In this document: positions 7,451-15,916 of the stretch, one piece after another | Position numbering within the stretch: position 1 is the first letter of the stretch | Layout: every line of letters starts with the position of its first letter | NCBI RefSeq assembly: GCF_001563225.1 | Contig: NZ_CP014206.1 | Coordinates: forward strand, 806,001-870,000 | Direction of reading: 5' to 3' | DNA length: 64,000 nt | Source of the DNA: Pseudodesulfovibrio indicus | GTDB taxonomy: Bacteria; Desulfobacterota; Desulfovibrionia; Desulfovibrionales; Desulfovibrionaceae | Program-made: the position numbers and the translations under genes | The notes under the pieces: generated by a model | Seen by the model: the letters and a program-made list of their open reading frames with translations, nothing else | The model's database searches: none | What the model was told of the DNA's origin: nothing

Positions 7451-8371
7451 TCAGGGGTAGGACTTGTCCCGGTACTGCCGGATCTGCTCGGCGTACTGGC
7501 CGGTCAGGAACCCGTCCCCCTGGGCGCGGGCCAGGGCGAACGCCTTTTCGGCGGCCTGGATGGCCCCGTCCATGTCCCCGGCCCCGGCCAGGGCCTCGGC
7601 GAGCAGCCCGTAGAGGGTCGACCGGCCCGGCTCCAGCTGGGTGGCGCGGCGGTAGTCCCTGGCGGCCCGATCAAAGCGCCCGAGCTTGAGCAGGGCCTGG
7701 CCCCGGGCCGAGAGCAGCTGCACGTTCCCGGAGTCCAGGACATAGGCCTGGGTCAGGTCGCTGAGGGCGGCCTCGTACTCCTGGCGGGCCAGGTGGACCA
7801 TGCCCCGGTTGTAGTTGGCCTCGAGATTGGCGGGGTTGATGGCCAGGGCGCGGGTGAAGTCGTCCACGGCCTCGTCCGACCGGTTCAGGTTCACGTAGCA
7901 CAGCCCGCGGCGCAGGAACGCCTCGGCGACGGTCGGGTCCTCTTCGGTCACCTGGGTGAAGTCGCGGGCCGCGTCCTTGTAGTTGCCGAGGGCCAGGTAG
8001 GCGGTGCCGCGCGCGAAGTGCGCCCGGACGTGGTCGGGCCGCGCCTGGATGACCCGGTCGAGGTCGGCCAGGGCCCGGTCCGTGCGCCCCTGTCCCAGCA
8101 GGATGGTGGCCCGGTAATAGCGGGCGTTGGCCAGCTCCGGGTCCAGGGCCAGCCCTTTGTCCAGGTATTCGAGGGCGGCTTCGGGGTCCACGAACTCGTT
8201 GTCGGAGAAGAGCTGCATGGCCTGGGCCACGGCCTCTGCCGCGTCCGCCCGGCGATCCTGGTCGGCCAGTTCGGCCTTGGTCGGCGGGGCGGGCGGCGGT
8301 GCGTCCTTGCCTGCGCAACCGGGGGCGGCGAACGTCAGGGCGAGAAAGAGAATCAGGGCGAATCGGCGCAT
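7451..8371 (-). CDS. TPR-repeat lipoprotein
   Basis: 306 residues. The signal ends in a lipobox, FAAPGC, so a lipid-anchored, probably outer-membrane protein facing the periplasm is expected. At least six tetratricopeptide repeats follow, with the usual spacing of G-Y/A-P positions (ALDPELANARYYRATILL, AINPANLEANYNRGMVHLA). TPRs are protein-binding scaffolds; partner unknown. The gene is antisense between the holin pair (stop 7448) and the terminase (start 8424), which splits the phage-type genes. It is convergent with the former by 2 bases and divergent from the latter by 52 bases. Confidence 0.85.
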   Translation of the reverse strand: MRRFALILFLALTFAAPGCAGKDAPPPAPPTKAELADQDRRADAAEAVAQAMQLFSDNEFVDPEAALEYLDKGLALDPELANARYYRATILLGQGRTDRALADLDRVIQARPDHVRAHFARGTAYLALGNYKDAARDFTQVTEEDPTVAEAFLRRGLCYVNLNRSDEAVDDFTRALAINPANLEANYNRGMVHLARQEYEAALSDLTQAYVLDSGNVQLLSARGQALLKLGRFDRAARDYRRATQLEPGRSTLYGLLAEALAGAGDMDGAIQAAEKAFALARAQGDGFLTGQYAEQIRQYRDKSYP

Positions 8372-8423
8372 GGCATGGGAATACCCTCGCGCCGGGCCGT
8401 CCGTCAACATAAGCGAGGAAACA

Positions 8424-9716
8424 ATGTCCAGTGATCTGTACGTCCCCAGGGACCACCAGGCAAGGATCGAGGCGGGTTTGGCCCGGTTCTCGGTGCTGGT
8501 CTGCCATCGGCGGTTCGGCAAGACCGTGCTCTCCGTCAACCGGCTCATCAGCCGGGCCCGGAGAACGCGCCGGTCCGACTGGCGCGGGGCCTACATCGCG
8601 CCCCTCTACCGCCAGGCCAAGACCGTGGTCTGGGACGAGCTGAAGCGGTATTGCGGCCTGGGCCGCGACGACTGCACCGTGAAGTTCAACGAGACCGAAC
8701 TGCGGGCCGACTTCGAGAACGGGGCGCGCATCCGGCTGTTCGGGGCCAACAACCCGGACTCCCTGCGCGGCATGTACCTGGACGGCGTGGTCTTCGACGA
8801 GGTGGCCCAGATGCCCCTGCGCGTCTGGACCGAGGTCATCCGGCCCGCCCTGTCCGACCGCAGGGGGTGGGCGCTGTTCATCGGCACCCCGCGCGGCAAG
8901 AACGCCCTGTGGGAGATATGGGAGAAGGCCCAGGCCGACCCGGACTGGTTCGCGGCCATGTACCGCGCCTCCGAGACCGGGATCATCCCGCAGGAGGAGC
9001 TGGCGGCCAGCGGCCGGGAGATGTCGCCCGAGGAGTACGAGCAGGAGTTCGAGTGCTCCTTCACCGCGGCCATCCGGGGCGCGTACTTCGGCCAGCTCCT
9101 GGCCGACGCCGACCGCGAGGGGCGGATCACCGGGGTTCCCCACGACCCGTCCATGCCGGTGCACACCGCCCGGGACCTGGGCATGTCCGACTCCACGGCC
9201 ATCTGGTTCGTCCAGGCGCGGCCCGGCGGGACCTTTGCCGTCATCGACTACTACGAGGCCAGCGGCGAGGGGCTGGACCACTACGCCAAGGTCCTGGACC
9301 GCAAGGGATACAAGTACGGGACCCACGTGGCCCCGCACGACATCCGCGTGCGCGAGCTGGGTACCGGCAAGTCGCGCATGGAGGTGGCCCGGTCGCTGGG
9401 CATCCGGTTCGACATCGCGGCCAACATCCCCATCCAGGACGGCATCAACGCGGTGCGGACCATCCTGCCGCGCTGCTGGTTCGACCGGGAGCGGTGCGCG
9501 CCCGGCATCGAGGCGTTGCGCCACTACCGCCGCTCCTTCAACGACCGCACGGCCAATTTCTCGACCCGGCCGGTGCACGACTGGACCAGCCACGCGGCGG
9601 ACGGCTTCCGCTACTTCGCCGTGGGCTTCCGCCCGCCCGCGCCCGGCGCGAGGGCCGCGCGCACGGCCAACGACTTCGACCCGTTCGGGAGGGACCATGG
9701 CCGTCAGAGAGCTTGA
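8424..9716 (+). CDS. Phage terminase large subunit
   Basis: 430 residues. The ATPase half has a terminase-type Walker A, CHRRFGKT (about residues 31-38), and Walker B in GVVFDEVAQ. The nuclease half has the first acidic residue in ARDLGMSDSTAIWF and later conserved His/Asp near DWTSHAADGFRYFA. Such motors cut and pump DNA into phage or gene-transfer-agent heads. No small subunit, portal or capsid gene is adjacent. ATG 8424 follows GAGGAAACA; a long in-frame extension upstream is antisense to the TPR gene and has no ribosome site. The next gene overlaps by 20 bases. Confidence 0.93.
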   Translation: MSSDLYVPRDHQARIEAGLARFSVLVCHRRFGKTVLSVNRLISRARRTRRSDWRGAYIAPLYRQAKTVVWDELKRYCGLGRDDCTVKFNETELRADFENGARIRLFGANNPDSLRGMYLDGVVFDEVAQMPLRVWTEVIRPALSDRRGWALFIGTPRGKNALWEIWEKAQADPDWFAAMYRASETGIIPQEELAASGREMSPEEYEQEFECSFTAAIRGAYFGQLLADADREGRITGVPHDPSMPVHTARDLGMSDSTAIWFVQARPGGTFAVIDYYEASGEGLDHYAKVLDRKGYKYGTHVAPHDIRVRELGTGKSRMEVARSLGIRFDIAANIPIQDGINAVRTILPRCWFDRERCAPGIEALRHYRRSFNDRTANFSTRPVHDWTSHAADGFRYFAVGFRPPAPGARAARTANDFDPFGRDHGRQRA

Positions 9717-10059
9717 TGCGCGTCCCGAACCCATGGCGTCCTTTCCTGATGACGGGACCTACCGCTGGCTGGGGCTGGAGGACGGGAACGGGCCGTACGG
9801 CGTGGCCGCGATCGCGCCCCGGGCCGGATACCTGGAGCTGCACCTGACCGTGACCCGTTGGGGGCCGGGGGTGCGCCGGGTCGTGGCCCGGGACCTGGAG
9901 TGGTTCAAGGACGAGGCCCGGCGGCTGGGGCTGCCGAAGATCATGGGCGTGCGCGCCGACGGCGAGGGGCGGTTCGACCCCAACCTGTTCCGCTTCGCCC
10001 GGCTCTTCGGGTTCACCGAGACCTGCGTGTTCCAGACCGCATCCATGAACGTGGATTGA
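9697..10059 (+). CDS. Phage-type DUF2824/GNAT-like protein
   Basis: 120 residues. It starts inside the terminase gene (GGGAGGGACC before ATG), so translation is coupled. The sequence has the look of a small acetyltransferase-like fold: strand-rich N-terminus (YLELHLTVTRWGPGVRRVVAR), then DLEWFKDEARRLGLPKIMG and a C-terminal FRFARLFGFTE. This resembles phage DUF2824 proteins, some of which are described as head-assembly proteins. I am fairly sure of the phage link from context and less sure of the family. A terminator follows directly. Confidence 0.6.
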   Translation: MAVRELDARPEPMASFPDDGTYRWLGLEDGNGPYGVAAIAPRAGYLELHLTVTRWGPGVRRVVARDLEWFKDEARRLGLPKIMGVRADGEGRFDPNLFRFARLFGFTETCVFQTASMNVD

Positions 10060-10066
10060 CAAAAAA

Positions 10067-10098
10067 GGCGCGCCTCCGTCCGGGGGCGCGCCGTTCTC
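10067..10098. terminator. Bidirectional terminator between converging phage-type genes
   Basis: GGCGCGCC (10067-10074) pairs with GGCGCGCC (10085-10092). A six-A run on the left and TTCTCTTCT on the right serve both directions. Confidence 0.75.
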
Positions 10099-10116
10099 TT
10101 CTCCGTTCCGGCCAGG

Positions 10117-12283
10117 CTAGGCGTTGCCGACCACGATGTCGCCGCCCATGCGCTCCGGCGCGCCGATGTTCATGAACACGCGCGAGGAGTTGTCGAAGAT
10201 GTAGGTCGGGTCCTCGGTGGTCACGAACGAAGTCTGCCGGGCGTCCACGATGTTGGTCACGGTTTCGCCTCGGTCCACGGTCTCGAAATTGTTGATCAGG
10301 TTCAGGGTGGTGGAGTTGTCGTTCTCGATGCGCCGCGTCTCCGGGAAGGCCATGGTCACCTCGCGGTGCTCCTCCAGGATGGTGTCGCTGTCGTTGACAT
10401 AGGTGGTCCGGGCGTTGTTCTGGTCCACGAAGTTGAAGGTCGTGGACTGGTCCACGTTCCGGGACTGGTCGAAGTTGTTCTCCGCGCTGAAGTTGTAGGC
10501 GAACGAGAGATGGCTCTCCTCGTTCAGGTTGGTGATGTTCTGGTCCGTGTTGTTGTGCACGGAGTTGTCCTGGTCCGTGAAGTGGTAGGTGGTGGACTGG
10601 ACCTCGCTGCGCGAGTTGTCCACCTCGCTGCGCGAGTTGTCCACCTCGCTGACCCGCGTGTCGTTGTAGGCCAGCTCGAAGTTGCGTTCGTCCGCCAGCA
10701 CGGTCCGGGAATTGTCCACCTGCTCGGTGACCGAATTGTCGATCTGGTTGTAGTCGGCCTGGCTGACGTTGGTGGTCGAGGTCGAGTGGTCCTCGTTGCG
10801 GGTCACGGAGTTGTCGTTTTGCAGGGTCAGGTCCTGGCGGTTTTCAAAGATCACGGAGCTGTTGTCCACGTCCCGCTGCTCGGTGCTCCGGTGCTCGTTC
10901 ACGGTCTGCCCGGCGTCCACGTTGCGCACGTCCGTGTTCTCGGTGACGTTGGTCACCTGGCGCGACTCCTCGTTGGTGAAGGTCCGCGAGTTGTCCTGGT
11001 CGTTGGAGATGTCGGTCTCGAAGCTGGTCTCGTTGTTCTGGTTGGTGACCTGGGTCAGGTTCTGGACGTTCTCGTTGCTCTGGTGCGTGCTCATGTCCAG
11101 GTCGCGGCTCGTGGAATAGTCGAAGCTGGTGTCGTTTAGGTAGCGGTCCGAGCGGTGGATGACCGAGTTCATGGACTGGTCCAGGGAGCGGTCCACGGAC
11201 TCGTTGTTGGTGGTCTGGCGGAGCTGCTCGATGTCCTGGGTCTGGTCGATGTTCATGGAGTACTCGGAGCGCATGTCGATGGGCGCGCCGCGTCCCATGT
11301 CCTCGGCGAAATCCACCTCGGGCGCGGAGTACGGCTCGGCATAGCCGTCCGCCGTGGGGACCCAGGGGGCCATGGGCACGGTGGGGTGCACGTAGGGGGA
11401 CGAATGCCGGGAGTGGTGGAAGACGTCGTTGGGCCAGTGCTGGGTGTGCCCGAAGAACATGCCGTGGGGCTGGGTCATGCGGAACGCCTGGACCGTGGAC
11501 CCCGGCGTGATGGGCACGAATCCGGGCAGGGTGGGGATGGAAAAGCCGAAGGTGGGCGCGATGGGCACGGACCCGGCCGGAGAGATGGGCTGCACGCCCA
11601 GGGACGGGCCGATGGCCACGTTGCCGGTGGTGGACACCGGGGGAGAACCGGGGCGCTCGATGGGGTTGCCGCCCACGGGGCCGCTCCCGCCGCCGCCCGT
11701 GGCCGATGCCGTGGGGGGCTTGCCGCTCTCGGTGGAGATGGGCACGTTGGCCCCGCCCGAGACCGAGCCGCCGCCCGTGGTCTTGGTGTCTATGGGGTTG
11801 CCGCTGCCGGTCTGGCCGCTTGAGCCGCCGCCGGTGGCCTGGGCCGCGCCGCCCCCGCCGAGGTTGTCCTTGCCCACGCCCGCCGGTCCGCCGCCGCCGA
11901 TGGGGGCCTGGGTGCCGGACCCGCTTCCCACCGGGCTGCCGCCGCCCCGCCGCCGATGTGCGCCGCGCTGGAGCCGCCGCCCACGGAGCCGCCTCCGCCG
12001 CCCCCGCCGATGTGCGAGGCGGACATGCCGGGGCTGAGCCCGCCGCCCGCGCCCGAGGCACCCGCAAAGGCGCTGGCCGAGCCCGAAGGCGCGGCATAGG
12101 GAATGCGCGCCATGGACGTATCGATCATGACGCGGGCCGGAGTGGTGTCTATGGGGACGTGGCCGGGCTGGCCGATGGAGACCTGCCCCGGGGGGCCGGC
12201 CTGGCCTGGAACGAGCCTGCCGGGCCTGCGGTGACCTGGCCCGGAGGGCCTGCCACGATGAAGTCTGTAACTCCCACTGACAT
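10117..12283 (-). CDS. Long repetitive Asn/Asp/Ser-rich protein, probably a phage-type fibre or appendage; two frameshifts
   Basis: About 720 codons if read from ATG 12283 (GGGGAG 9 bases upstream), which needs two frame changes, near 12212 and near 11940. Each is repaired by one added base in a short C or G run. The N-terminus is collagen-like (GPPGQV repeats), then Gly-rich with SASHIGGGGGGG and SAAHIGGG, then a Pro/Ile-rich part. From about 11300 to 10130 it is a long array of short polar units (VDNS, DQDNS, TNQNN). No signal peptide or enzyme motif is seen. Its place beside the terminase and its low-complexity fibrous sequence suggest a particle appendage; this is inference. A strong promoter with an overlapping inverted repeat lies upstream. 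Confidence 0.6.
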
Positions 12284-12349
12284 GGGATTTTGCTCCCCGC
12301 CGAGCGGGCCTTCCATGGTCCGCAATCGCCCGCAAAGGGGCCTTCTGGC

Positions 12350-12387
12350 GTATATCTACAATATACGAGGCGGGAAAAAGCCGTCAA
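12350..12387 (-). promoter_or_regulatory. Promoter with overlapping operator-like inverted repeat for the repetitive protein gene
   Basis: On the minus strand TTGACG (12382-12387) and TATATT (12360-12365) are 16 bases apart. The perfect inverted repeat GTATAT-CTACA-ATATAC (12350-12366) covers the -10 box, a position where a repressor would block transcription. No regulator gene is adjacent. Confidence 0.6.
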
Positions 12388-12462
12388 GGGGTATATTCGC
12401 CCGCCTGCGCGGGTGAAGGGAAGGGGCCGGAACAGGGCCGGCGAAAGGGGGCCGGGCTCGGA

Positions 12463-12966
12463 CTAGAAGGTCGCGGCCGAGTTCCCGGGGCCGTTGGCGC
12501 GGGTGCCGCCGCCGTCCGCCTGGCCGATGTTCTTCGCCTTGTTTTCCATGGCATTGGCGAGTTGCTTGTTCAGCTCCATGAGCATGACCTGCTTGTCCTG
12601 GATCGAGGTCTGCTTGATCTTTTCGGGGAGGTCGGACTGCTCCAGCTCCTTGATCTCTTCCTGGAGCCGTTCGATCTGCTGCTTGAGCATGCTGATGATC
12701 TGGTCTATCTCGTCTTCCTCGCTCGTGTCCTGTCCGGCGGACAGCTTCAATCGGGAGTTGTCGGATTCGTCGGACTTCTCGGATTCGCCGGAGGTTTCCA
12801 CGGCGGCCAGGGCGCGGCCTTCCTCGGAAATGGTCACGGTGTCGCTCTGCTCCGGGGTCTTGGCTTCGAGCGCGGCCTCCTTTTCGGTCGTCTCCGTGGC
12901 CGCGTGCCGGAGGCTCAGGGCGTCGACGAAGGCAGCCCCCTGCTGCATCAATGATTCGATTGCCAT
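12463..12966 (-). CDS. FlxA-like coiled-coil protein
   Basis: 167 residues. The N-terminal half is acidic and probably disordered and contains DTVTISEEGRALAA, a phrase common in small flagellum- or envelope-associated proteins of this group. Residues about 85-145 form a strong coiled coil with a repeated Q-I/L-E-L pattern (ISMLKQQIERLQEEIKELEQ), as in FlxA-like proteins. No signal peptide. ATG 12966 has AAAGGAG 8 bases upstream. Function unknown; FlxA itself is under flagellar control in E. coli. The 241 bases up to the next gene are AT-rich but hold no clear site. Confidence 0.6.
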   Translation of the reverse strand: MAIESLMQQGAAFVDALSLRHAATETTEKEAALEAKTPEQSDTVTISEEGRALAAVETSGESEKSDESDNSRLKLSAGQDTSEEDEIDQIISMLKQQIERLQEEIKELEQSDLPEKIKQTSIQDKQVMLMELNKQLANAMENKAKNIGQADGGGTRANGPGNSAATF

Positions 12967-13207
12967 GGTTCGCACTCCTTTGTGGCTGTCATGGACATCC
13001 CCTCGAACTGTTTATCGGATGTTCCATAGACAACTTTATGGTTGTGAATAATTATTAACAAAAATAAATATTCCGAACCCCGGGTACGGCTCTCGCCCGG
13101 GCCGGGCCGGAACCGTTTGACGAGCCGATTGCGGTTGCCTCGGGACGGTGAAACGGGCTATCCTTTGCCCGAAACAGTTCCCGTCACGACTCGCCCGAAG
13201 GAGCCAC

Positions 13208-15910
13208 ATGAGCGTCATCAATCTCGAATACCTGTTCAAACCTCGGTCAGTAGCGGTCATCGGGGCCACCAATGATCCGCGCAACGCGGGCAATATCGTC
13301 ATGCGCAACATCATGGCGGGCGGGTTCCTGGGGCCGGTCATGCCGGTTTCCTCCCAGGCCGAGGCCATCGCGGGCGTGCTCACCTACCCGTCGGTCCGGC
13401 ACCTTCCCAAGACCCCGGATCTGGCCGTGGTCTGCTCCCCTCTGGACGAAGTCCCCGAGGTCATTCACTCCCTGAAGGAGCGCGGCACGAAGGCGGCGGT
13501 GCTCATGGGCGCGGGGTTCGCCTCCATGACCGCCGAGGAGAGCCAGGACATCCGCTCCACCATCCTGTCCATCGCCAACCCGCCGGACATCCGCATCCTC
13601 GGCCCCAAATCCCTGGGGTTCATGGTCCCGTCCCTGAACCTGAACGCCTCCCTGGCCCACGCCAGGGTGGAGCCGGGCAAGGTGGCCTTCATTTCCCAGT
13701 CCGACTCGCTCTTCGCCACGGTCCTGGACTGGGCCATCGACAAGGGCGTGGGCTTTTCGCACATGGTCGCCCTGGGCAGCCGCATCGACGTGACCTTCGC
13801 CGACATCCTGGACTATCTCGGCTCCGATCCCCTGACCCGGTCCATCATGCTCTACGTGGAGTCCATCAAGGACGCCCGGGAGTTCATGTCCGCGGCCCGG
13901 GCGGCCTCGCGCAACAAGCCGGTGCTGGTCATCCGGCCCGGCCACGCCCTGGACTCCGTGCTGGCCGGCTCCCGGCGCAGGGCGGCGTGGGGCTACTCCA
14001 TGGACGAGGTCTACGACGTGGCCTTCAGGCGCGCGGGCATGCTCCGGGTGGAGGACATCGACGGGCTGTTCGACGCGGCCCAGACCCTGTCCGCGCCCCG
14101 CCAGGTCTACGACCGCAAGCTGGCCATCCTGACCAACGGCACCTCGGCGGGCATCCTGGCGGCCGACCGGCTGATGGTCGGCGGCGGCGAGCTGGCCCCC
14201 CTGGACGAGGACACCATCAAGTCCATCGACAAGGTGCTCGGCGAGGAGAACTGGTCCCGGGCCAACCCCGTGGACATCCCGTTCAACGCGGACGGCAAGG
14301 CGTACTCGGATGTCCTCAAGCTGTTGCTCAAGGACAAGAATTCCAACGGCATCCTGGCCATGCACGTGCCCTGGACCGCCCAGCCCGACGTGGAGGTGGC
14401 CGAGGCCATCCGCGATGCCCTGAAGCGGGTCAAGCGCATGGTCCTGACCGCCTGGCTCGGGTCCGGCAAGGCGGGCCAGGCGCGCGAGGTCTTCCGCAAC
14501 GCGGGCGTGCCCACCTACGAGACGCCCACCCAGGCGGTGCAGGCGTTCCTGTACATGGCCGAGTACCTGCACAACCAGGAGATGCTCATCGAGACCCCGG
14601 ACTCGCTGCCCACCGACTTTTTCCCGGACACCGCCGGGGCGAGGAACATCGTGCGCAACGCCCTGGACCAGGGGCGCGACGCCCTGACCGAGCCGGAGGC
14701 CAAGGACATCCTGGCCGCCTACGGCATCCCGGTGGTGGAGACGCGCATCGCCGTGTCCGCCAAGGAAGCGGTCATCGCCGCCGACGAGCTGGGCTATCCC
14801 GTGGCCCTCAAGCTCCGCTCCCCGCAGATTCCCCAGCCCTTCGACGTGGGCGGCGTGCTCCTGGACCTGGAGACGCCCGAACGCGTCTGGGAGGGCGCGG
14901 CCTCCATCCTGGCCCGCTGCACCCGCGAACGGCCCGACGCCTATATCGAGGGATTCACGGTCCAGAAGATGGGCCGCAGGCCCGGCGCGCACGAGCTGTC
15001 CGTGTCCGCCCATCTGGACCCGGTCTTCGGGCCGGTGCTCCTCTTCGGCCACGGCGGCATGGCCCGCGAGATGATCCGCGACCAGGCCCTGACCCTGCCG
15101 CCCCTGTCCATGTCCCTGGCCAAGGAGCTGGTGAGCCGCACGCGCATCTCCACCCTGCTCCGGGGGACCCCGTCCCACCTGGCCGCGGATATCGACGACA
15201 TCTGCCTGACCCTGATCCAGATTTCCCAGCTCATCGTGGACGTGCCGCAGATCACCTCCATCGACATCAACCCGCTCTACGCCGACCCCGAAGGGGTGCT
15301 CGCCCTGGACGCCAAGATCGACCTCGCGCCCTTCGAGGGCGAGGGCGAGTCGCGGCTGGCCATCCGGCCCTACCCGCGCGAGCTGGAGGAGTGCGTGACC
15401 CTCAAGAAGGGCCGCCAGGTGACGCTCAGGCCCATCCGGCCCGAGGACGAGGACACCCACCGCGCCTTCCTGGCCAACCTGTCGGACGAGGACCTGCGGC
15501 TCAGGTTCTTCGGCGTGGTCCAGCGGGAGTTCGACCACAAGGACATCGCCCGGTTCACCCAGATCGACTACGACCGGGAGATGGCCTTCATCGCCACGGC
15601 GCTCGACGAGCGCGGCGACCCCGAGACCCTCGGCGTCATGCGCACCAACACCCGGCCGGACAACTCCGAGGCCGAATTCGCCATCGTGGTCCGCTCCGAC
15701 CAGAAGGGCGAAGGACTCGGGTCCATGCTCTTCTACAAGGGCATCCGCTATACCCGCGATCGCGGCACTGCCAAGCTGACCGGGCAGACCATGGTCGAGA
15801 ACAAGGCCATGCAGGGGCTGGCCAAAAAGTTCGGCTTCGTCATCACCCCGGACCCGGACGACCCGGACCTGGTGGACATGGTCCTGGACCTGGAGAAGGC
15901 CGAAGGATAG
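13208..15910 (+). CDS. PatZ/YfiQ-like protein: acyl-CoA synthetase (NDP-forming)-like body fused to GNAT acetyltransferase
   Basis: 900 residues. Order: CoA-binding domain (VAVIGATNDPRNAG), succinyl-CoA-ligase-like flavodoxin domains, ATP-grasp domain (about 480-710), then a GNAT domain (about 735-895) with the acetyl-CoA loop RSDQKGEGLG. Such proteins acetylate lysines of metabolic enzymes, classically acetyl-CoA synthetase. In active ADP-forming ligases a phosphohistidine sits in SHTG; here the matching stretch reads AGSRRRAAWG, and the ATP-grasp HKS region reads PQPF. Ligase activity is therefore probably lost, as in PatZ. AAGGAG lies 4 bases before the ATG. Confidence 0.88.
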   Translation: MSVINLEYLFKPRSVAVIGATNDPRNAGNIVMRNIMAGGFLGPVMPVSSQAEAIAGVLTYPSVRHLPKTPDLAVVCSPLDEVPEVIHSLKERGTKAAVLMGAGFASMTAEESQDIRSTILSIANPPDIRILGPKSLGFMVPSLNLNASLAHARVEPGKVAFISQSDSLFATVLDWAIDKGVGFSHMVALGSRIDVTFADILDYLGSDPLTRSIMLYVESIKDAREFMSAARAASRNKPVLVIRPGHALDSVLAGSRRRAAWGYSMDEVYDVAFRRAGMLRVEDIDGLFDAAQTLSAPRQVYDRKLAILTNGTSAGILAADRLMVGGGELAPLDEDTIKSIDKVLGEENWSRANPVDIPFNADGKAYSDVLKLLLKDKNSNGILAMHVPWTAQPDVEVAEAIRDALKRVKRMVLTAWLGSGKAGQAREVFRNAGVPTYETPTQAVQAFLYMAEYLHNQEMLIETPDSLPTDFFPDTAGARNIVRNALDQGRDALTEPEAKDILAAYGIPVVETRIAVSAKEAVIAADELGYPVALKLRSPQIPQPFDVGGVLLDLETPERVWEGAASILARCTRERPDAYIEGFTVQKMGRRPGAHELSVSAHLDPVFGPVLLFGHGGMAREMIRDQALTLPPLSMSLAKELVSRTRISTLLRGTPSHLAADIDDICLTLIQISQLIVDVPQITSIDINPLYADPEGVLALDAKIDLAPFEGEGESRLAIRPYPRELEECVTLKKGRQVTLRPIRPEDEDTHRAFLANLSDEDLRLRFFGVVQREFDHKDIARFTQIDYDREMAFIATALDERGDPETLGVMRTNTRPDNSEAEFAIVVRSDQKGEGLGSMLFYKGIRYTRDRGTAKLTGQTMVENKAMQGLAKKFGFVITPDPDDPDLVDMVLDLEKAEG

Positions 15911-15916
15911 CGCTCA

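Noticed and set aside
6689-10100. An intact prophage
   Set aside because: No integrase, attachment sites, capsid, portal or replication genes; host genes are interleaved and the tail genes lie tens of kilobases away.
12381-12390. A fifth copy of the CCGTCAAG motif
   Set aside because: It points away from the gene it precedes and lacks the T tract and the downstream box; it reads better as the -35 TTGACG of the minus-strand promoter.
13247-15538. Very long open frame on the minus strand opposite the acetyltransferase gene
   Set aside because: It is rich in Gly, His, Arg and Val with no family motif, a normal by-product of high-GC coding sequence on the other strand. The same holds for long antisense frames opposite glnD, aspS, kup and the M24 peptidase/glf pair.
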